This document shows positions 19,826-25,966 of a stretch of 25,966 bases of DNA, piece by piece. The position numbers and the translations under genes are program-made. How positions within the stretch are numbered: position 1 is the first letter of the stretch; each line of letters opens with the position of its first letter. Origin of the DNA: a virus; the IMG/VR virus record IMGVR_UViG_3300035703_003863, positions 1-25,966 of that record, one strand, 5' to 3'. The notes beneath the pieces are model-generated. The model saw only the letters and a program-made list of their open reading frames with translations. It was not told where the DNA came from and made no database searches.

Positions 19826-21856
19826 TTAAGTTTTTGAAACTTCTTCAAGTAATTCGCGAATCGACTTACTGGTTTTACCCTTTGAATTTATATTCGATTT
19901 ATGTTTTTCTTCGGCATGTTTCATTTTTTGTTCGTGTTGTTCTTTTTTCATTTGCATTTCTTGCTCATGTTTTTCTTGCATTTGTTTTAGCTGTTCTTCG
20001 CTTGTTTGCTGCTTAGCATCGGCGCCTTGTTGTTCGCCTTGTTGCTGTTCTTGCTGTTGTTGTTGGCCTTGCTCTGCAGCTTGTTGCTGTTGCTGAGCCT
20101 GCATTTGAATTTGTTGTTCAGCTTGTTTGGTTTGTACTTCAAGCTGCTCGGTTTGGAGCTGCAATTGCTGTGCTTGTAGCTGTGGAATTTTGCCACGTTG
20201 TTTCTGGTATGCATCATTAATAGCAGGATCTATGAAAAAGTCTAAGCCAGGATCTTTGAGGGCTTTTTCGTCGTGAAAGAAATAATATCTAAACTCTGAC
20301 ATCTTCATGTATTTAGCTACGGATTGATGGAAAATTGGTGATGTTGGAACATCGCCACCAAATGGAAATACATCTAACCTTTCGCTATCAGACCAGATTT
20401 TGCCAAATGTACCGGAAGTTTGCAATTCTTCTTTGTAAATTGCAAGATCAGCTTCTTTAGTATTTTGTCCTAATCCGATAGCTTCTAGCTTAAGAATGTC
20501 TTTTGCTTGCGGAAAAGCATCGGCAGCTAAATCGTTTAACAGGTCAAACAGAGTTTCAATGAGCTGGCGTAAGCCTCGCTCTTCACCTTGAACAATCTGT
20601 TCTTGTTTTCCAGTGTCGCCCATCGTTGGTTTTGCTGAATCTAGTGCTCCAAACCCAATTTCTTGGGGAGAAATCTGGAATGCGCCACAAACAATCATCA
20701 AAACGCGTTGATAAAGATTGTTGAACTCTAGATCTTTTGCGGTAATATTCAATGGAACAAATTCAACAGCGATTGGGCCAGCTACAATCGGAATTGTGGC
20801 TGAATTATCGTTTCGAGCTACATAGTTACTAAAAAGTTTCCTAAAAGCTTCGGCTTGTTCAGGGCTTACAACGCCAGCTTCTTCGGTTTTTAGATTAATA
20901 ATTCCTTTTGTAGCTAGACCTTTGGTAAAAGAATTCTGCAAATACTGTTGAGCATAAAAATGCATTGAAACCGCATAAAAAGCTTTTTCGATTGGAGCCA
21001 TCGGATAGCCGTCTAAATTCTCATGCGCCTGTTTTTGCAAATACGTAACAACCAAATCATCTTCGGTAAAGAACGCAACATTTTTACCGTCCATTCTTTG
21101 GACATAAGCAATTGGTCTGCGACCTTTTTCGATGTTTTTGTAATCTTTTAGGTCTTCTTCAGACTGATCAGCAACATCTTTATCGTTTCCAGATAATGTA
21201 ATATCGGCCTGATCTAAAACACGGAATATAGTTTCAACTGGAACGGGCCTAAAAAGGACAGGAGTGCCTTCTTTAGAACGAATTATTTGTGTGGCGCACC
21301 TACCATAAATTAATAAATTTCTAGCCTGAGCACCTAAAAATTCCGATAGATTACATGTTTTAAACGTAGTATCAGATCCTTTAAATACATGATCCAAGAT
21401 TTTTTTATTTGGCGTACCGCAATTAAGAATGTATTTAATAATTAAATTGGATAATTCTGTTCTGAATTTAACTTCTTCAACTTTTTGCTCAGCTTCTATG
21501 GTTCCGTCTAATTGAACCGGGATTACTTCCCTGAGAATAAACCCTCTATCGTATTTATTTGAAGATTTACGACCAAAAGACATAGACTGATTTGCACGAG
21601 TATCAACAATCAATGAAATAATTGAATCATAGTAAGCCAGCTCTCGCAGTTCCTTATCGGACATGCGACCTTTTTTCTCAAAGAGAGAATTAGAGCTTGC
21701 GTTTCTAGACTCTAGACTAAAGACTGCCTTGCTTTGTTCTATTTTGTCTTTAATTAGTTCATTATCTTCAATCGGTTTTACAGACTTTGATAAGTCATCT
21801 ACATAAAAGGAGACTTCTCCTTTTTTATCTTTCTTCAAAAAGTCAAAAAGTCCCAT
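19826..21856 (-). CDS. Portal protein with long Gln-rich coiled-coil tail (676 aa)
   Basis: Portals form the dodecameric ring at one capsid vertex through which DNA is packed. The order next to terminase and the sequence support this: N-terminal helical region with ESRNASSNSLFEKKGRMSDKE, a core with GAQARNLLIYGRCATQIIR and FRPVPVETIFRV, a clip/wing part (FTEDDLVVTYLQKQ, FYAVSMHFYAQQYLQNSFTKG), and the helix segment FQISPQEIGFGAL typical of many portals. From about residue 558 to 630 the sequence is dominated by Gln, then a charged coiled coil (KHEQEMQMKKEQHEQKMKHAEEKHK) and a short C-terminal helix. The tail may extend into the capsid interior (barrel) or bind partners. The SD AGGTG precedes the ATG. 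It ends 52 nt before the next gene. Confidence 0.88.
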   Translation of the reverse strand: MGLFDFLKKDKKGEVSFYVDDLSKSVKPIEDNELIKDKIEQSKAVFSLESRNASSNSLFEKKGRMSDKELRELAYYDSIISLIVDTRANQSMSFGRKSSNKYDRGFILREVIPVQLDGTIEAEQKVEEVKFRTELSNLIIKYILNCGTPNKKILDHVFKGSDTTFKTCNLSEFLGAQARNLLIYGRCATQIIRSKEGTPVLFRPVPVETIFRVLDQADITLSGNDKDVADQSEEDLKDYKNIEKGRRPIAYVQRMDGKNVAFFTEDDLVVTYLQKQAHENLDGYPMAPIEKAFYAVSMHFYAQQYLQNSFTKGLATKGIINLKTEEAGVVSPEQAEAFRKLFSNYVARNDNSATIPIVAGPIAVEFVPLNITAKDLEFNNLYQRVLMIVCGAFQISPQEIGFGALDSAKPTMGDTGKQEQIVQGEERGLRQLIETLFDLLNDLAADAFPQAKDILKLEAIGLGQNTKEADLAIYKEELQTSGTFGKIWSDSERLDVFPFGGDVPTSPIFHQSVAKYMKMSEFRYYFFHDEKALKDPGLDFFIDPAINDAYQKQRGKIPQLQAQQLQLQTEQLEVQTKQAEQQIQMQAQQQQQAAEQGQQQQQEQQQGEQQGADAKQQTSEEQLKQMQEKHEQEMQMKKEQHEQKMKHAEEKHKSNINSKGKTSKSIRELLEEVSKT
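19990..20190 (-). repeat. Gln-codon-rich low-complexity segment in the portal gene
   Basis: The coding strand is a run of CAA/CAG codons mixed with GAA/GAG and a few Leu/Ala codons (around QAQQQQQAAEQGQQQQQEQQQ). Use of both CAA and CAG makes it an impure repeat. Such runs are prone to length change. Confidence 0.75.
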
Positions 21857-21867
21857 TTTAACACCTA

Positions 21868-22854
21868 TTATTCAATAGTGCAGCTCTGAACCGATACGGT
21901 GATTGGTTCAGAGTTTTTATTGGTAGCTGCAATACTAATCAAATTAGTTGTAGCTGAAAATAATGCAGAGCCTGTATTTCCATTAATAACTGGAAATTCA
22001 TTTCCTGAGTTATCAAAATCTAAGTAAATTGTGCTGTCCGCCTCAATACAGACAAAATTAATAAGCCGAGAATAAAATAAGAACGGAGTGGCAACCCCTG
22101 CAATTTTAGTTTCCGGGATGACTTGCGGATTATAAAAAATGATATCCCTATCAGTAACATCGATTACTTGGAAATCTTTAATTTTATTTTCAGAATTAAA
22201 CGCAGAATTTTTAGCAATCCTGATTTTATCACCTACTTGGACACCATCGGCAGAAAAAAATCTAATAACTGAAGCAAAATCTGCGCCTAAAGTAATGTTT
22301 AATTCCTCGGAAATCATTCCATTATCTCGAACAATAACAGAATTGTTGTCTTTAGACAGGATGGTATAGGTTCGGCCTACTGAAGACGGGTTAAGTGGAG
22401 AAGAAAATGAAGAATCGCTTTCTTGTAAATAAACCATATCTCCAATAAGTACAGAGCTTAAGTTAACTCCGCCATTTACAAGAGAAATTTGTACCGCTGA
22501 GGGACTTACTCTTACTGCTGAGTATTGCGTAGTAGCAGAATGGCTGGTGCTGCGTGCCGTCCTAAACCCTGGCGCTGAACCCACTCCTGTCCAACGTAGC
22601 CTAGCTAAATCAGCTCCCATTTTAGGGAGTGAAATAGAGAATTCAGAGGTTGTTAGGTTTGGTGCAATAGATCTTGCTGTTGATTGCAACAAAATAGTCT
22701 GACCAGGCAGGATAGAACGCGTTTCGCTAATTGGATTGGTAACCGATAAACCTTCTGTCGAAGACAAAAAGTCAAAGTTACGTTGTTTTGGGCTTTGCGA
22801 CGGATTAGCATCATTGTAGCAAAGTCTGGATACATAAAAGTTTAAAAGAGCCAT
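21868..22854 (-). CDS. Virion protein between terminase and portal (328 aa)
   Basis: The ATG at 22854 has SD AGGGG about 6 nt upstream and lies 8 nt after the terminase stop; the stop is 11 nt before the portal start. The protein is Ser/Thr/Asn-rich with predicted beta strands throughout: SILPGQTILLQSTARS, TSEFSISLPKMGADLARLRWTG, a domain with VLIGDMVYLQESDSSF...GRTYTILSKDNNSVIVRDNG, another with GVQVGDKIRIAKNSAF...FQVIDVTDRDIIFYN, and a C-terminal beta part. The 'GD.V.....' to 'Y.I.....N.V.V' units resemble the beta repeats in the fibre-like gene. A beta-rich virion protein such as a head fibre or decoration is likely. No enzyme motif is visible. Confidence 0.82.
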   Translation of the reverse strand: MALLNFYVSRLCYNDANPSQSPKQRNFDFLSSTEGLSVTNPISETRSILPGQTILLQSTARSIAPNLTTSEFSISLPKMGADLARLRWTGVGSAPGFRTARSTSHSATTQYSAVRVSPSAVQISLVNGGVNLSSVLIGDMVYLQESDSSFSSPLNPSSVGRTYTILSKDNNSVIVRDNGMISEELNITLGADFASVIRFFSADGVQVGDKIRIAKNSAFNSENKIKDFQVIDVTDRDIIFYNPQVIPETKIAGVATPFLFYSRLINFVCIEADSTIYLDFDNSGNEFPVINGNTGSALFSATTNLISIAATNKNSEPITVSVQSCTIE

Positions 22855-22862
22855 GATTGCCC

Positions 22863-24782
22863 CTAGAATAAAATAGTTGCACTACCCGATTTTAACATTT
22901 TTTCTTCGTCTTCTTGGTTCTTTTTCTTAATATCTACATTGTATTCAGCAGCGTAATGCATACGCAACGCTTCTTGCATGCCTTCTACAGTAGTAAAATT
23001 AGGCTTTTTAGTATAATCAAACTGATCGGCTTGAGAAGCCTGAATAACTGATGCGTTATTTGAAATAAACGGATCAATTGCATAGCGCAGGGCATCTGGA
23101 CCATGAGTAAAATCATCGTCGGCGAATCGGGAATAATCATATCCCATTGAGCCCTTAGCGTAGGTCCAATTTTCCATGCATTTAATCAGGAACAAATTCT
23201 TTGGATCATCTAAAATGATGAAATGAGCCTGTTGTTTCATGGCATTCCATAGTTTTGAACGAATCCAAGAAACTCCAGTGTCGATTGTTAGTGGTTTTTC
23301 GCCTCTAGCGGGCATGTTCATACTACCCGCAACGGATGTTGATGACTTATCGGCTGTATCGGGGCATAGTAGGTCAAACCCATATTTTAGGTATACGTTC
23401 TCTTTTACAAACGCCAGCCAGTCTGGATTGGCATAACCCGTTGAATTTTCTGTATGTAAAACAAGTATTTTATCGTCAGACTTTCTGTAGGCAATGAGAA
23501 CTGCAACAGCTGGGTCTATAAATCCAAAATCAACACCACAATGCAATCGCCAGCTATTTGCTCTTAGTTCTCTAACTAATTCATCTTTTGTAATATCGCG
23601 TATATTCCCAAACCGATCTGTTGGGTACGCGTTAAAAGCGAAAAACCAAGACTCTTGTAAAGATTTAACGTGTATATTACGATTAAATTTATTGAAAACG
23701 ATACCCGAAGACTCTGGCTTTAAGTTAAGAATCTGTGCATTAATTTTATCAGGATCTCCTGCATTAAGCAGAGTGTTCTTGACAAACCCTAAATCGCGCA
23801 ACATTTTAGATTTAGATTGTTGTTTTACTGATTTTGTTCTACAAATAGCAAAAACTGGACAGGTTTTACACCCTTCGTAGGCCAAAATAGATGAATAAAC
23901 CATTTTAGTTTCGGGATTAAGAGCATTGTAAGCCTGGTCTGGTAGGACTTCCAGCGTCTCAGGATGTAAGTGCAACATACTTTGTGGCAATTCGGGCTTA
24001 TGACGCTCTGGTGGACAGACTTGCATCCAATCTACAATAGACCATTTGTGCAGTCTGATGCCCGAATTTGGCATGTCTGCTTCGTCAATTTTCTGTTGGA
24101 TTGGTCCCGAACCAGATTTACGGGATGAAAGATAAATAAAAATAGGAGGCTTGCCTGATCGATCTGGGTCGGCAATAAAAGTTGCTTCGGAAAGAATATC
24201 TTTATCAATAAGGTCTAGCTCATCAAATATCAAGCAAGATGCACGTTGCGCGTTTGCCGACTTTTTAGTTGACACAACAACCTGTAGTTTACTGTATCCA
24301 ACTGGCCGATGAGGCGAAGGTGGTAACCTATTAAGTTCTTTAATACGTTTGCTGTCGGTTTTAGCAAAATTAGAAATAATTGGAAGAGCTAGATATTTAT
24401 CTAGGTAGCGAATTGCTGCTAGAGATTGGTCCAAAATAGCTGCCATGTGGACTATGTCTCGAGCAAAATGCACCATTAATAAAAATTCGATAATAGAAGA
24501 TGCTAATGTTTTTGCTGAGTTACGACTTGCCGCTACAACAAACGTAGTTCTGTTAGGGTCGCCGTCTTTGGCTGCCGAATAGACATCCCAAATAAAATCC
24601 ATTGGATTAGAGTTACTATTGTCGTCTACAGTAGAATCTGGCAGATCGATGTCTAAGAACGTTTTAATCCACTGTTTAAGTTGAACTTTACTTTCGCAAA
24701 CAGCAAAAAACTGCTCTTCATACAGCTGGTTTAGCGCTGCATTGAGCTGGTTTTCGTTTGTTAATTGCGATTTTTTGCTCAT
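22863..24782 (-). CDS. terL: Terminase large subunit, ATPase plus nuclease, with a Cys cluster (639 aa)
   Basis: It cuts concatemeric DNA and pumps it into the prohead through the portal. ATPase: Walker A VVAASRNSAKT (82-92, with K91), Walker B CLIFDELD (D187-E188), and the coupling motif IYLSSRKSG. Nuclease (RNase H-like): D418 in CGVDFG, D475 in LLCPDTAD and D563 in THGPDALRY. Length 639 aa is usual. Between the domains lie C256, then C305-K-T-C308 and C314 (CX2CX5C), an unusual cluster that may bind zinc or an iron-sulphur centre. The SD AGGA precedes the ATG; the upstream 2OG gene ends directly at the start. The virion gene and portal follow in the same operon. No split or intein is seen. 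A small terminase subunit is not identified. Confidence 0.95.
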   Translation of the reverse strand: MSKKSQLTNENQLNAALNQLYEEQFFAVCESKVQLKQWIKTFLDIDLPDSTVDDNSNSNPMDFIWDVYSAAKDGDPNRTTFVVAASRNSAKTLASSIIEFLLMVHFARDIVHMAAILDQSLAAIRYLDKYLALPIISNFAKTDSKRIKELNRLPPSPHRPVGYSKLQVVVSTKKSANAQRASCLIFDELDLIDKDILSEATFIADPDRSGKPPIFIYLSSRKSGSGPIQQKIDEADMPNSGIRLHKWSIVDWMQVCPPERHKPELPQSMLHLHPETLEVLPDQAYNALNPETKMVYSSILAYEGCKTCPVFAICRTKSVKQQSKSKMLRDLGFVKNTLLNAGDPDKINAQILNLKPESSGIVFNKFNRNIHVKSLQESWFFAFNAYPTDRFGNIRDITKDELVRELRANSWRLHCGVDFGFIDPAVAVLIAYRKSDDKILVLHTENSTGYANPDWLAFVKENVYLKYGFDLLCPDTADKSSTSVAGSMNMPARGEKPLTIDTGVSWIRSKLWNAMKQQAHFIILDDPKNLFLIKCMENWTYAKGSMGYDYSRFADDDFTHGPDALRYAIDPFISNNASVIQASQADQFDYTKKPNFTTVEGMQEALRMHYAAEYNVDIKKKNQEDEEKMLKSGSATILF

Positions 24783-25439
24783 TTATTTTCCTGTCGAAAA
24801 AAACCATGTGACAATACACATTTTTTGACCTTTAATAACGGGGTGAGCTCTGTGCTCATATGCATAATTAGACGGAAATAGAACAATTGAATTTTTCTTG
24901 GGTTTAATTTTTAAATTAAACTTAGTAAACTCAAGCTCTCCTCCTTCATAATCATCATTTAAATAAATAATACCTGAAACTTTTCTATATAAAAAATCTT
25001 CTCCGCCGTCAACATGGGCTTTATAAAAGCCTCCTTCGTTATATTTTACAACCTGGTAGCCTTCATCTGCACAAATAAAAACTGCATTATCTTTTTGATA
25101 AGACTGAATAGCCTTCTCAAAAACATTAAAAATATAATTATCTAGTAGTTGAAATTTTTTATCATTTTTACTTTGATCTGAAAGAAAAAATATTTCACAC
25201 TGCCTGGATATTGGTTTGTCAAAATGAGCTGCGCCTATTTTACCTTTTCCCCATAAATTACTTGGTATGTTTATAAGATCTTGCATGATTTTATTTAAAA
25301 CGTCTTCCTTTAAGACATACTCAGTGATACATGGACCAAGATTATTTTTTTCAAACGGATTGCCCGTAATACTTGCGGTTTCTTCCTTTTCCTTCAAGGA
25401 GACTACAATATTTTCTGAATTCACAGGCAATTCCTTCAA
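24783..25439 (-). CDS. 2-oxoglutarate/Fe(II)-dependent dioxygenase, prolyl-hydroxylase-like (218 aa)
   Basis: This double-stranded beta-helix oxygenase uses Fe(II) and 2-oxoglutarate to hydroxylate a substrate. Visible: H142-V-D144 in FYKAHVDGG, the strand GIIYLNDDYEGGELEF, VLFPSNYAYEH196R with the second metal His, and GQK206 where the usual Arg or Lys holds 2-oxoglutarate. The pattern matches the P4H/2OG-FeII_Oxy_3 group seen in many phages. Candidate substrates are a virion or host protein, or a modified DNA base. The start is uncertain: the TTG at 25439 gives the full frame but overlaps the upstream gene by 89 nt and has no clear SD, and the core fold only begins near residue 33. It ends directly at the terminase ATG, so the two are coupled. 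Confidence 0.88.
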   Translation of the reverse strand: MKELPVNSENIVVSLKEKEETASITGNPFEKNNLGPCITEYVLKEDVLNKIMQDLINIPSNLWGKGKIGAAHFDKPISRQCEIFFLSDQSKNDKKFQLLDNYIFNVFEKAIQSYQKDNAVFICADEGYQVVKYNEGGFYKAHVDGGEDFLYRKVSGIIYLNDDYEGGELEFTKFNLKIKPKKNSIVLFPSNYAYEHRAHPVIKGQKMCIVTWFFSTGK

Positions 25440-25965
25440 TGTTACACGTTGTAATTAATATCTTTTTATCATTAAGTGCCAGATAAGGAAAGCTTTCCAC
25501 TGGTTGGTGTTTCATCAATGTATATGCAACATCTTCTGTCTTAGCTTTTGGATTGAGTATCTTGCAAGTAGGGGCTGCGCCTCGACCCATTTCCAAATAT
25601 TTAAATTCGTCAATGTATTCAGGAAATTGGTAACCAAAATCCATCATAATTTCTGTCATATGGAATGGATTTTTAAACCCTAAAATTGCGTGAATACTGT
25701 TTGTAAGATGCTGGATGCTGTGTTTTTTATCAGACATCAATAAGTCGTAGATAGGATGAACAAGCTCTGGTAGTTTTTCGTATAAAAACTCTTCGCGATT
25801 TTTAGCACCAATAATTGATAATCCTGCTTGAGGAAACAAGTAAGCAGTATTAAATTTAGGCCCTTCAATAGCGGCAAACCTAGCTCGAGATTCTAAATTT
25901 TCAGATTTATCTAAACAAATATGACCCACAATTTCAAGAGTTTGGGGCAAATTAATATATCTAGC
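25351..25965 (-). CDS. Edge-truncated protein, possibly in the DNA-hypermodification glycosylase-like group
   Basis: The frame is open to the right edge; the TTG at 25950 is not a convincing start, so the N-terminus is missing. The visible part is helical: NTAYLFPQAGLSIIGAKNREEFLYEKLPELVHPIYDLLM, then HLTNSIHAILGFKNPFHMTEIMMDFGYQFPEYIDEFKYLEMGRGAAPTCKIL. The run 'LGfk.pF...ei..D..y.......f...G.GA' resembles the C-terminal half of phage base-modification proteins (alpha-glutamyl/putrescinyl-thymine pyrophosphorylase and amino acid:DNA transferase groups, which share a helical DNA-glycosylase-like fold with a GPGA-type ending). The end has C-X5-C (ACEFRKYC) and a basic tail. This match is by eye and could be wrong. 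It overlaps the 2OG gene by 89 nt. Confidence 0.6.
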   Translation of the reverse strand, partial: ARYINLPQTLEIVGHICLDKSENLESRARFAAIEGPKFNTAYLFPQAGLSIIGAKNREEFLYEKLPELVHPIYDLLMSDKKHSIQHLTNSIHAILGFKNPFHMTEIMMDFGYQFPEYIDEFKYLEMGRGAAPTCKILNPKAKTEDVAYTLMKHQPVESFPYLALNDKKILITTCNIEGIACEFRKYCSLLEGKGRNRKYYGQSV

Positions 25966-25966
25966 A

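Noticed and set aside
19990-20190. Repeated TTG/CTG pattern as a possible CRISPR or non-coding repeat array
   Set aside because: It is the minus-strand coding for a Gln-rich segment of the portal, with no regular spacer or repeat length.

Overview
This window is from the genome of a tailed double-stranded DNA bacteriophage (Caudoviricetes), probably a fairly large lytic one. It carries a recognisable large terminase, a portal, a likely major capsid protein, fibre-like and other virion genes, a DnaB-type helicase, a TOPRIM primase and a class I ribonucleotide reductase. No tRNA, rRNA, CRISPR array, integrase or insertion sequence was seen. Genes are tightly packed, many joined by ATGA start/stop overlaps, with Shine-Dalgarno (SD) sequences of the AGGAG/AGAGG type and normal use of all three stop codons. 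The DNA is AT-rich, especially between genes. The host cannot be named from the sequence.

Layout, left to right. (1) 1-5124, plus strand: a long repetitive fibre/adhesin-like protein (cut by the window edge), two small genes, an abundant-looking virion protein with its own promoter and terminator, a small coiled-coil protein and a very acidic scaffold-like protein, closed by a strong terminator. (2) 5230-11828, plus strand: replication and nucleotide supply, with a zinc-ribbon protein, helicase, nrdB, nrdA, a conserved phage protein of unknown role, primase and two small genes. (3) 11829-12099: an AT-rich gene-free promoter region, then the likely major capsid gene (12100-13605) and a terminator. 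(4) 13654-17594, mainly minus strand: a small unknown, a plus-strand solitary NUMOD-type gene, a transglycosylase with a second HExxH domain, an exonuclease fused to a PD-(D/E)xK-like domain, and a small unknown. (5) 17686-18548, plus strand: two unknown genes behind a strong SD. (6) 18551 to the right edge, minus strand, read right to left: an edge-truncated protein that may belong to the DNA-hypermodification glycosylase-like group, a 2-oxoglutarate/Fe(II) dioxygenase, terminase large subunit, a virion protein, portal, two small proteins and a cysteine-rich sigma-region-4-like HTH protein.

How the genes fit together: helicase, primase and ribonucleotide reductase drive replication and dNTP supply; portal, terminase, scaffold-like protein and capsid build and fill the head; the transglycosylase probably acts on host peptidoglycan. 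The capsid gene is separated from portal and terminase and read in the opposite direction. A TGTATAA element lies upstream of several likely late genes on both strands, and a palindrome TTAAATATTTA occurs in three gene-free gaps; both are candidate regulatory signals.

Most interesting points: the 2OG dioxygenase next to a putative hypermodification-type protein; the transglycosylase plus HExxH fusion; the DEDDh exonuclease plus PD-(D/E)xK fusion; a CX2CX5C cluster between the two terminase domains; a NrdB with Glu in place of the usual Asp ligand but with the radical Tyr kept; and the cysteine-rich sigma-like protein.
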